In this document: one piece after another, positions 56,801-64,000 of the stretch
How the letters are laid out: each line of letters opens with the position of its first letter
Numbering within the stretch: the stretch's first letter is position 1
Source of the DNA: Bacillota bacterium
Lineage (GTDB): Bacteria; Bacillota; Clostridia; Acetivibrionales; DSM-1351
DNA length: 64,000 nucleotides
Reading direction: 5' to 3'
Assembly: GCA_023409265.1 (NCBI GenBank)
Contig: JAEYHZ010000036.1
Coordinates: forward strand, 186,001-250,000
Notes under the pieces: model-generated
The model's database searches: none
Told to the model about the DNA's origin: nothing
Seen by the model: only the letters and a program-made list of their open reading frames with translations
Translations under genes and position numbers: made by a program

Positions 56801-59800
56801 TTTCCAGGAAGGAATATAGAACCAGTCGTCCATATCATTAATTTTATTCAAAGGCCTGTTGTTTTCATCAGGCTTATTTTTACTAACTTCAATATAATAG
56901 CGCTGACGCTCAAATGGATATGCAGGCAGTGGAATTCTATATCTTCTTTCATTTGAGTAATACTTTTTCCAGTCAATTTCAACTCCTGCCAGCCAGAGTC
57001 TTCCTACGGCATTCAGGAAGCATTCTTCATCAGCCCGGTTTTCTTTCGGGTGGCGTATTGAAGAGAGTACTGCATGGGTATTTCCTGAACCGGACTGCTG
57101 CCTTGCCAGAGTGCAAAGGGTCTGTCCGGGGCCGGCCTCCAGCAATATTCCATCGGGCTGCTGCAAAAGTCTTTTTATACCATCCGCAAAGCGCACAGTA
57201 CCGCGTAAATGACTTATCCAGTATTCAGGATCAACAGCATCACTATCCGATATCCAATCACCTTTTAGATTTGAAATAAACGGAATTTCAGGTGAATTCA
57301 TTTTTATCTCCGAAACTATTTGCCTGAATTCATCCAAAACCGGCTCCATCATTGCGGAATGGAATGCATGGGATGTATGCAGTCGCTTACAGGCTATATC
57401 AAGTTGCGTAAGCTGCTGCTCAAGTTCATTAATACTCTCATGAGTCCCGGATACCACACATAATGAAGGGCTGTTGACTGCAGCAACAGAAAGTCCTTCC
57501 TTCAAATATTGGATTACCTTTTCTTCCGGCAGCGGCACTGCCAGCATTGAACCCGGGGCTGCCGACTGCATCAGCCTCCCTCTGGCTGCCACCAGCTTGA
57601 GTGCATCCTCCAGTGAAAAAACTCCTGAAATGCACGCTGCAACATATTCTCCTATGCTGTGGCCTATCATTGAAGTTGGATATATTCCAAGCGACATAAA
57701 CAGCACTGCTGCAGCGTATTCAATTACAAACAGAACCGGTTGTGTCATACTTGTTTGCTGGAGTTTTTCTGCATGAATTTCAGTATCAGCTTCTTTGGGA
57801 TAAATCAATTCCAAAAGATCAAACCCTAGAATTGGTTTTAGAATCTTACAGCATTTGTCAACTGTTTCCTTGAAGACAGGTTCGCTTTGATACAAGCCAT
57901 GTGCCATATTTACATACTGAGAACCTTGTCCCGGAAACATAAAGGTAATTGCCGGATTCCTCACACTTGAATTTCCATTAATTACTCTTTGAGGATCAAG
58001 CGCTTCCAAAATAGCTGCTGCATCCTCCGAATCGCGGCAAACGGCAAACCTCTTATACAGCATTGACTTTCGTCCTGTCTGAAGAGTGAAAGCAGCATCA
58101 GCCAGTTCAAGTCCCGTATTCTTTTTTAAATAATTGGAAAGGTTCAAGGAAGCAGTCTCCAAGGCGGTTTCTGTCCTGGCTGAAAGCATAAGGAGTTTCC
58201 AGGGCCTGGCTTCTCCGGATTTTATAATATCCGGACCTTCCTCCAGAATAATGTGTGCGTTGGTTCCGCCAATACCAAAGGAGCTGACACCTGCTCTGCG
58301 GGGGTTGCCTGTTTCGCTTGCAGCCCAGTCCGACAGCTTGTCATTTATGCAAAATGGGCTGTCTTCCAAACCCAGCTGTGGATTTGGTGATTTGAAATTC
58401 AAACTTGGAGGTATGGTTTTATGCTTCAAGGCCAGAGTTGTTTTAATTATTCCAGCCACTCCGGCAGCTGTATCAAGATGACCGATATTTGTTTTGACCG
58501 AGCCCACTCTGCATTGCTGCTTAAGCTTTACATCTCTGTAAGCTTCTTTTAAAGCTGAAATTTCAATGGGGTCTCCCAGAGGCGTACCGGTACCATGTGC
58601 CTCAATATATCCTATGGTATCAGCAGTTACACCCGCGTTTATTAACGCTTCGGTAATAACCTCTGACTGGCCCACCACACTTGGTGCGGTATAACCTATT
58701 TTTGAAGCTCCGTCATTATTAATGGCAGTTCCCTTAATAACTGCCTGTATAAAATCGCCATCTGAGATTGCATCCTCCAGGCGCTTCAATACTACAATGC
58801 CAACTCCGTTACCAAACACCGTACCCTGTGCTTCTGCGTCAAATGCTCTGCAGTGCCCGTCCGGTGACGGAATGCCTCCCTTTTGATATAAATAGCCCTC
58901 TGTCTGCGGCGTCTTTACAGAAACACCACCGGCCAGCACCATATCGCATTCTCCGCTTACAAGGCTTTGCTTTGCCAGGTGGATGGCAACCAGTGAACTT
59001 GAGCAGGCAGTTTGCACATTTATGCTTGGCCCCTTCAGGTTAAGCTTGTAGGAAACTCTTGTAGGAACAAAATCCTTATCATTGCCAATAAATGTCTGAT
59101 AAGTACCCAGTGAGTCAATAAGTCCATTTTCCGAATACAGGTTCAGTAAGTAGTGGTTAAGTCCGACACCGGCGTACACTCCGATTTTCCCTTCATAACG
59201 GTCAGGGTTATAGCCGGCATTTTCAAGCGCCTCCCATGCACATTCAAGGAACAGCCTGTGCTGTGGATCAAGAATTTCTGCTTCCCTGGGACTAAAGCCA
59301 AATAATGCGGCATCAAAGTATTCGGCCTTATCAAGTACAGCTCTTGCCTTTACATAATCGGAGTTATTCAATAAAGCATCAGCAACCCCTGCTTTACTCA
59401 GTTCTTCGTCAGTAAAGAAGGATACAGCTTCAACCCCCTTTGACAGGTTGTCCCAAAATTCATCCACATCCTTTGCCCCCGGGAATCTCCCCGACATACC
59501 CACAATGGCAATGTCCTTATTTTCAACTCCATCGGAAAGCTTGATTTTTGAAATATTTGAATTCTTTTTACCCGGTTTCCCATCAATATCCAAAAATCCT
59601 GCCAATGACCGAACAGTCGGATATTTGAACATGTCAACCATTGTTATCTCCTTGCTGACTTGTTTCTTGAGGAGATTATAAACCTTTGACAGCAGCAGGG
59701 AATGTCCTCCAATATCAAAGAAATTATCTTCCATTCCTATATTTTCTATGTGAAGTACTTCCCTCCAGATTCCGGCAATCATTTTTTCGATGCTGCTCCT

Positions 59801-62800
59801 TGGAGTAATTCTTTTTTCAACGCTACCTGATAAAACACCTGAAACAGCACCTGATAAAGCTTCGGGTACCGGAAGTGACAACCGGTCTACCTTCCCGTTG
59901 GGAGTTAACGGCAAAGCAGTCATTTTAACAAAGGCAGACGGAATCATATAGGTCGGAAGGTCCTGTTTCAAAAGGTTTCTGAGTTCAATATCAGCCGGTA
60001 CTGTCTCATTCTCGCAGGTGTAATATGCTATAAGCTGCCTGTCACCTCTATTTACCTCTTTTGCTGCCACCACTGCTTCATGTATATCAGGATGTCTTGC
60101 CAACAACGCTTCAATTTCACCCGGTTCTATACGGAAACCTCTGATTTTAACCTGATTGTCAACTCTTCCTAATGCTTCAATGTTTCCCTCAGGCAAATAC
60201 CGTCCCAAATCGCCTGTGCGGTACATTTTGAAAATCCGACCGTTTTTAAAAGGATTATCAACAAACCTTTCAGCGGTGAGTTCGGGTCTGTTCAAATATC
60301 CATCGGCCAGTCCATGGCCTCCGATATAGATCTCACCGGTAACACCAATGGGCACTGGTTCCATATTGCTGTCCAGGATATATATTTGAGTATTTGAAAT
60401 GGGGCGTCCGATTGATATTTGCCCTCTACCTGATTTTACATTCATTATTGTGGACCAGATTGTAGTCTCTGTCGGGCCGTACATATTCCAAAGACATCCG
60501 CATCTTTTCAGCAGTTGATCTGCAAGCTCCCGCGGCATTGACTCGCCGCCGCACAAAATCTTTAGTTTCCCATTGCCACTCCACCCGGCATCAATAAGCA
60601 TTCTCCAGGTTGCAGGGGTAGCTTGCATAACAGTAATATTGTTCCTGCTGATTTCGCTGATCAGTTCATCAGCATCATATACGGTCTCTTTGCTTGCAAT
60701 AACCAGACCTGCACCTACAGACAGCGGTAAATACAGCTCCAAACCTGCAATATCAAAGGATAAGGTAGTTACTGAGAGTAAATTATCCTCTTGTGTCAGT
60801 CCGGGCTCCTTCTGCATGGAAATAATGAAATTCACCAGTGCCCTGTGTGATATCTGTACCCCTTTGGGCTTGCCTGTTGAGCCCGAAGTGTAAATAACAT
60901 ATGCGGCATTATCCTGCGGTACATCATATTCGGGATTCTCTGAGTTTTCCTCTGATATCTGTTCACATAAAGCATCAAGGTCAGTAATTTTCACAGGAAT
61001 GTCCGATGCAAAGGCAGATAGGTTGCCACCAGTCAATAACAATGGCAGATTTGAATCCTGAAGCATATAAGCCAAACGTTCACTTGGATATGATGGATCT
61101 AACGGTACATAGGTTCCTCCGGCCTTAAGTATGGCCAATAGTCCCATAAGCATATTTAACGACCGGTTTATGCAAAGTCCCACCAATGTACCCGGACCAA
61201 CTCCCTGTTTTCTCAGATAATGTGCCAGCTGGTTGGATTTTTTATTTAACTCCAGATATGTAAGCCTTTCATTCTTAAAAATTACTGCAGTTTTATCAGG
61301 AGTCTTTAAAACCTGTTCCTCAAATATTTGATGTATGCAGCACTGCGGATAGTCACCTTCAGTTTTATTCCAATCTGTAAGGACCATTCTACGTTCCTTT
61401 TCATTGATTATCTGCAATTTTGAAACAACTTTATCCTGATTGTTTGAAATATCCTTAATGAGAACTTCAAAGTTCCCTGCAATTCTCTCCATTGTTGAAG
61501 GGTAGAACAAATCCGAGTTATATTCCAATGTGGCTGCCAGACCATCCTCTGTTTCAGCGAAAGTTGCAGTCAAATCAAACTGGGAGGTTTTTTGACTGAT
61601 TTCCACAGATCTGAGCCGAAGCTCTCCCAGCTGCATCTGCACATCAGGTATTCCAAGAGCAAATGGGGTAAGTCCTTTATCATTAAGCACATGTGCCTTC
61701 TGTAGCACAAACATAGCCTGAAATACCGGAGAATAGGCGGTTTCTCTTTGAGGTTGAAGCCTTTCCACCAGCGTGGGGAACGGAAAACGCTGATTACTGA
61801 ATGCATCCAATACCGTTTTTCGTGTTGCTGAGAGAAAATCTGAAAACTTTTGATTATCAGCGTATTCAGATTTAAGCACTACCGGATTTATAAAATATCC
61901 TACTACTTCTGAGAAGGCAGCGTCATCTCTCCCCGACGTGGGTGATCCGACCAACACCTGGCGCTGGCCTGAATAGCGGTGCAGCAGTATCTCATATGCT
62001 GCAAGCAGAACCATGTAAAGTGTGGCACCGTTCCTTTTGGCAATTTCTTTAAGTTTTCTGGTAATTTCATTGTTGATTTTAAATGAAATGGTTTGTCCAT
62101 TATAGGTTTGTACTGACGGCCTCTGTTTGTCGATTGGAAGATTTAGAACAGGCAGCTCCCCGCCAAGTTGATTTTTCCAGTATTTCCACAGCCGTATTCC
62201 TTCTTCTCCCTGAAGGATTTTTTCCTGTTGTTCCACAAATTCAAAATAGTCGTATTTAATTGGAGAAAGTTCAGCCTTAACTCCGCTTTTTTCCTGATTA
62301 TAAAAGATCGCAATATCGTTTAATATTATTGATAAAGACCAGAAATCAGTAATTATATGATGAACTGATATGAGCATCATATGCTTGTTTTCCGATACTG
62401 AAAATAAATAAACTTTGAAAAGCGGTCCTTTTTCAAGATCAAAAGGGTTGTTCGATTCCTCGAGTATTCTTTTTTCCAGATAATCCCGATTCCAATCCGA
62501 GGCATCCTCAACCTTAAATAAATTTCCCGGTATGTCATAGATACGTTGAACCGGTTCACCGTCGTTATCATGGAAAGTGGTTCTTAAAATGGAATGGCGT
62601 TCTGCCAATCTGTTGAAAGTTCGCGACAATGCATGAATATCAAGACCTGTATCAATCCATACCGCTCTTGTTATATTATAAACTATATTATCCGGCTGCA
62701 CCTGTTGTAGGAACCAAAGAGCTTTTTGCCCTCTTGACAGCTGCTTTTCAATAAACCTGTTCTGTTCGGGAATTACATTGACATTCCCAACGTCAAAAAC

Positions 62801-64000
62801 CACATTTCCATAAAGTTCCAATTTTGCTTTTTGAGCAGCAATACTTGAAACCATTTCGTTAAAACTTAAGTCAAAGAAGCTGCTAAAGGTAAGTTTTATT
62901 CCAAATAAAGCCTCAATATTGTGCATAAGCTCAACTACCTGAAGAGAGTCCAAACCGTAGTTGGCTATGGGCTGATCTTCATCCAGCATTTCGTTTTGAA
63001 TCCCAAGTTTTGATGAAATCATCTGCCTTAATAAATACTTTATGTCATTGCTCTTTTCAACGAGGCGAGAGACATCTATCGTGTCGTTATAATTGTTATA
63101 TTCCTGATATTCTGATTCATGTACCGAACCAAGCTCGGATCTCCATTCACAAACAACACTGAGCTCATTTGATAAAAATGCCTCTTTATTGGCACGGCGC
63201 TGTATTTTGCCGCTTGAAGTTTTCAGGATACTCCCGGGCATTATCAGTGCAATGGCGTAAACCTGCAGTTCATGATTTTCAGAAACATTTCTTCTGATTG
63301 CAGCTAAAACCTCATCCAGATTCTTATTGCGATACTGTCTTTCAACCTCCTGAACAATTACAAGCCGCTCTTCTCCTCCGGCATCAATTGAAAAAGCAGC
63401 ACCTCCGGCTTGACGGCATGCCTCATGACATTCTTCCACAGTGAATTCTATGTCCTGCGGATAATGATTTCTGCCTCTTATAATAATCAGATCCTTCAAT
63501 CTGCCGGTGATGAACAGTTCACCCTGTCTGAGAAAACCTAAATCACCGGTTCTTAAAAACGGGCCCCGGCCATCCTGCAAATATGTTTTAAAGGTATAGT
63601 CCGACTCTTCTTTTCTGTTCCAATAACCTTTTGCTACACTCGGACCGGATATCATTATCTCACCAACCCGATTTTCAGAGCATTCCTCAAGTCTTTCCGG
63701 GTTTGAAATTACTACCTCCTGTTCCATCCAGGCATGCCCGCAGCTAACGAAATCCTGTCTGTCTTCATTATCTGTTTCCGTGTGAATTATATTGTTCTCT
63801 GCAAGGGCCTTTGAATCAATGCCAATAACCAATGGCGGGTTATTTCTCAAAAGCCCAGTAACAAATAGAGTAGCTTCTGCAAGTCCATAGCAGGGATAGT
63901 AATTATTCTCATTAAACCCGCGTTCTTTAAATGTTTTTGCGAATGCGGCAAGAGTTGAACTCCTGACAGGCTCAGCACCGCTGTAGGCTACTGTCCAGCT
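53894..64000 (-). CDS. Hybrid starter synthetase: FAAL-ACP-C-A(Gly)-PCP-KS-AT-KR-DH-ACP (5' end outside window)
   Basis: The frame stays open to the window edge; the visible part is about 3368 residues (numbers count from 63850). A fatty acyl-AMP ligase enters from the edge (YSGAEPVRSSTL, YPCYGLAEATL, RTGDLGF, GRLKDLIIIRGRNHYPQDIE) and is followed by ACP (YGLDSLQ near 305), C (HHIITDF near 497), A (TSGSTGKPKG near 990, code DILQLGMIWK, glycine) and PCP (DIGGHSL near 1384). The PKS module has KS (TACSSS, EAHGTGT, KTNIGH), malonyl AT (GHSIGE near 2063, HAFHS), KR (GGLGGVG, GQIDYTAAN near 2750), DH (HTIAGKPTIP near 2838, HPAVMD), the C-terminal KR tail (LSSKEAIAAFDRILSG) and ACP (ELGGTSL near 3246). 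It activates a fatty acid, joins it to glycine and extends once to an enoyl unit. Confidence 0.93.
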   Translation of the reverse strand, partial: SWTVAYSGAEPVRSSTLAAFAKTFKERGFNENNYYPCYGLAEATLFVTGLLRNNPPLVIGIDSKALAENNIIHTETDNEDRQDFVSCGHAWMEQEVVISNPERLEECSENRVGEIMISGPSVAKGYWNRKEESDYTFKTYLQDGRGPFLRTGDLGFLRQGELFITGRLKDLIIIRGRNHYPQDIEFTVEECHEACRQAGGAAFSIDAGGEERLVIVQEVERQYRNKNLDEVLAAIRRNVSENHELQVYAIALIMPGSILKTSSGKIQRRANKEAFLSNELSVVCEWRSELGSVHESEYQEYNNYNDTIDVSRLVEKSNDIKYLLRQMISSKLGIQNEMLDEDQPIANYGLDSLQVVELMHNIEALFGIKLTFSSFFDLSFNEMVSSIAAQKAKLELYGNVVFDVGNVNVIPEQNRFIEKQLSRGQKALWFLQQVQPDNIVYNITRAVWIDTGLDIHALSRTFNRLAERHSILRTTFHDNDGEPVQRIYDIPGNLFKVEDASDWNRDYLEKRILEESNNPFDLEKGPLFKVYLFSVSENKHMMLISVHHIITDFWSLSIILNDIAIFYNQEKSGVKAELSPIKYDYFEFVEQQEKILQGEEGIRLWKYWKNQLGGELPVLNLPIDKQRPSVQTYNGQTISFKINNEITRKLKEIAKRNGATLYMVLLAAYEILLHRYSGQRQVLVGSPTSGRDDAAFSEVVGYFINPVVLKSEYADNQKFSDFLSATRKTVLDAFSNQRFPFPTLVERLQPQRETAYSPVFQAMFVLQKAHVLNDKGLTPFALGIPDVQMQLGELRLRSVEISQKTSQFDLTATFAETEDGLAATLEYNSDLFYPSTMERIAGNFEVLIKDISNNQDKVVSKLQIINEKERRMVLTDWNKTEGDYPQCCIHQIFEEQVLKTPDKTAVIFKNERLTYLELNKKSNQLAHYLRKQGVGPGTLVGLCINRSLNMLMGLLAILKAGGTYVPLDPSYPSERLAYMLQDSNLPLLLTGGNLSAFASDIPVKITDLDALCEQISEENSENPEYDVPQDNAAYVIYTSGSTGKPKGVQISHRALVNFIISMQKEPGLTQEDNLLSVTTLSFDIAGLELYLPLSVGAGLVIASKETVYDADELISEISRNNITVMQATPATWRMLIDAGWSGNGKLKILCGGESMPRELADQLLKRCGCLWNMYGPTETTIWSTIMNVKSGRGQISIGRPISNTQIYILDSNMEPVPIGVTGEIYIGGHGLADGYLNRPELTAERFVDNPFKNGRIFKMYRTGDLGRYLPEGNIEALGRVDNQVKIRGFRIEPGEIEALLARHPDIHEAVVAAKEVNRGDRQLIAYYTCENETVPADIELRNLLKQDLPTYMIPSAFVKMTALPLTPNGKVDRLSLPVPEALSGAVSGVLSGSVEKRITPRSSIEKMIAGIWREVLHIENIGMEDNFFDIGGHSLLLSKVYNLLKKQVSKEITMVDMFKYPTVRSLAGFLDIDGKPGKKNSNISKIKLSDGVENKDIAIVGMSGRFPGAKDVDEFWDNLSKGVEAVSFFTDEELSKAGVADALLNNSDYVKARAVLDKAEYFDAALFGFSPREAEILDPQHRLFLECAWEALENAGYNPDRYEGKIGVYAGVGLNHYLLNLYSENGLIDSLGTYQTFIGNDKDFVPTRVSYKLNLKGPSINVQTACSSSLVAIHLAKQSLVSGECDMVLAGGVSVKTPQTEGYLYQKGGIPSPDGHCRAFDAEAQGTVFGNGVGIVVLKRLEDAISDGDFIQAVIKGTAINNDGASKIGYTAPSVVGQSEVITEALINAGVTADTIGYIEAHGTGTPLGDPIEISALKEAYRDVKLKQQCRVGSVKTNIGHLDTAAGVAGIIKTTLALKHKTIPPSLNFKSPNPQLGLEDSPFCINDKLSDWAASETGNPRRAGVSSFGIGGTNAHIILEEGPDIIKSGEARPWKLLMLSARTETALETASLNLSNYLKKNTGLELADAAFTLQTGRKSMLYKRFAVCRDSEDAAAILEALDPQRVINGNSSVRNPAITFMFPGQGSQYVNMAHGLYQSEPVFKETVDKCCKILKPILGFDLLELIYPKEADTEIHAEKLQQTSMTQPVLFVIEYAAAVLFMSLGIYPTSMIGHSIGEYVAACISGVFSLEDALKLVAARGRLMQSAAPGSMLAVPLPEEKVIQYLKEGLSVAAVNSPSLCVVSGTHESINELEQQLTQLDIACKRLHTSHAFHSAMMEPVLDEFRQIVSEIKMNSPEIPFISNLKGDWISDSDAVDPEYWISHLRGTVRFADGIKRLLQQPDGILLEAGPGQTLCTLARQQSGSGNTHAVLSSIRHPKENRADEECFLNAVGRLWLAGVEIDWKKYYSNERRYRIPLPAYPFERQRYYIEVSKNKPDENNRPLNKINDMDDWFYIPSWKKTMPPVIEQAERTAENWLIFTDSSGLGVEIESLLINKNINVISVARGNGFDKVSASQYTVNPLEKNDYTKLFEELKKENLLPNTIAHFWSLTEEVVPMSGYGLEEDLNAGFFSLMSIAQAAGKYPTGSPLRIEVITNGMDKVESRDIIYPVKAALKGPLKVIPQEYPGVSCRCIDMGTDCNWQEDAAEQIITELLSKPQHETVAYRGAERWVQGYEAVKLGESTEIPQNLRENGVYLITGGLGGVGLELAGYLAERVKARLILTGRSEFPEREEWEQWLSEHDEQDETSLKINKIKEIEELGGRVSVLSADVSNAEEMKACVDFAVKAYGELNGVIHGAGLPGGGIIQLKTREAAEKVLLPKVQGVTALGSALENINLDLFVLCSSINSVIGGFGQIDYTAANAFLDAFAANKATRKGTRYISICWDRWKDVGMAAQAGRPNDGRKVGSLGTTPIQHPLLDKCIVETLNRDVYSTSFQVEKHWVLSEHTIAGKPTIPGTTYLEMARAAFEKHAVGKGIEISETAFMAPLVVDMDDTREALTILDEKDDAFEFKVMSRLVSKSGKTIPWQLHAAGKIKSCDVQPVKQYDIDSLISCCNIREIEVNKSDIVGEAERFVGTGPRWNNLKKIYFGENEALTVLELSHEFLGDMEHMKLHPAVMDVATGFVQRFAGDGNYLPLAYEKLTVNESMTARMYGYVRFKDKGPASHKDTITCDISIIDENGKVLIDIAGFTMKRVNQELAASLNNSFAEGNKELTPALLGPIEEIESEGLIAAANPLYGRLSEKAQWPQDGGLSSKEAIAAFDRILSGCTVSNVVISTRDLPSVIESINSFNRDTITDEIASIDISQPVHSRPSINSAFIAPGNELEQTIGSVWQKVLGIDQIGINDNFFELGGTSLTGIQVVSELKKVLGKELPTVSIFEAPTISLMSKLLSPEKNQQTFEHTRNRAEKKKEALNRRKIQSKESGR

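Noticed and set aside
15878..63000. Many plus-strand open frames of 60-213 codons antisense to the PKS genes
   Set aside because: They mirror the codon structure of the PKS/NRPS genes, recur at homologous places in each module and lack ribosome binding sites.

Overview
The window looks like a low-GC anaerobic clostridium of the cellulosome-forming Ruminiclostridium type. The main reasons are the AT-rich flanks, strong GGAGG ribosome binding sites, and a secreted GH10 xylanase ending in a two-repeat type I dockerin. No rRNA, tRNA or CRISPR array was recognised.

Positions 1-14,600 are an accessory region made of small operons and many broken genes. From left to right it holds: an acetyltransferase tail joined to a PstA-like fragment; a TetR regulator with a ClC chloride channel gene that appears frameshifted; a DUF134 regulator with a fused Mrp ATPase/NifX-like protein, preceded by a promoter and a 32-bp perfect palindrome; a thioesterase fragment; a C_GCAxxG_C_C protein; a second TetR regulator divergent from a 43-residue membrane peptide and membrane-anchored alpha/beta hydrolases, one of them wrecked by an internal inversion; a decayed TniQ-like gene followed by four copies of a ~20-bp motif resembling Tn7-like transposon end sites; and the xylanase, directly downstream of a GH43-CBM6 relic.

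Positions 14,631-64,000 (minus strand) hold most of one large polyketide/non-ribosomal peptide locus that runs off the right edge. In transcription order it reads: FAAL-ACP-C-A(Gly)-PCP-KS-AT-KR-DH-ACP; KS-AT-KR(doubtful)-ACP; KS-AT-KR-ACP-KS-AT-KR0/C-methyltransferase-ACP; C-A(Gly)-PCP-KS0-AT0-ACP0; an Old-Yellow-type enoate/dienoyl reductase; an inactive-C/ACP/C-lobe protein; a discrete acyltransferase; two AT-less KS-DH-KR-ACP proteins, the last ending in an epimerase-like domain; and a family 2 glycosyltransferase. Genes overlap or nearly touch, except for a 119-bp gap before the reductase that contains a good promoter.

The inferred product is a fatty-acyl-primed lipo-polyketide-peptide with two glycine-derived units, one alpha-methyl branch and several double bonds, possibly glycosylated. 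The most unusual points are the mix of cis-AT and AT-less modules in one operon, a whole PKS module whose KS, AT and ACP catalytic residues are all lost, a DH placed inside the C-terminal part of a KR, and a terminal epimerase-fold domain on a PKS carrier with no thioesterase in view. I recognise no specific known compound.
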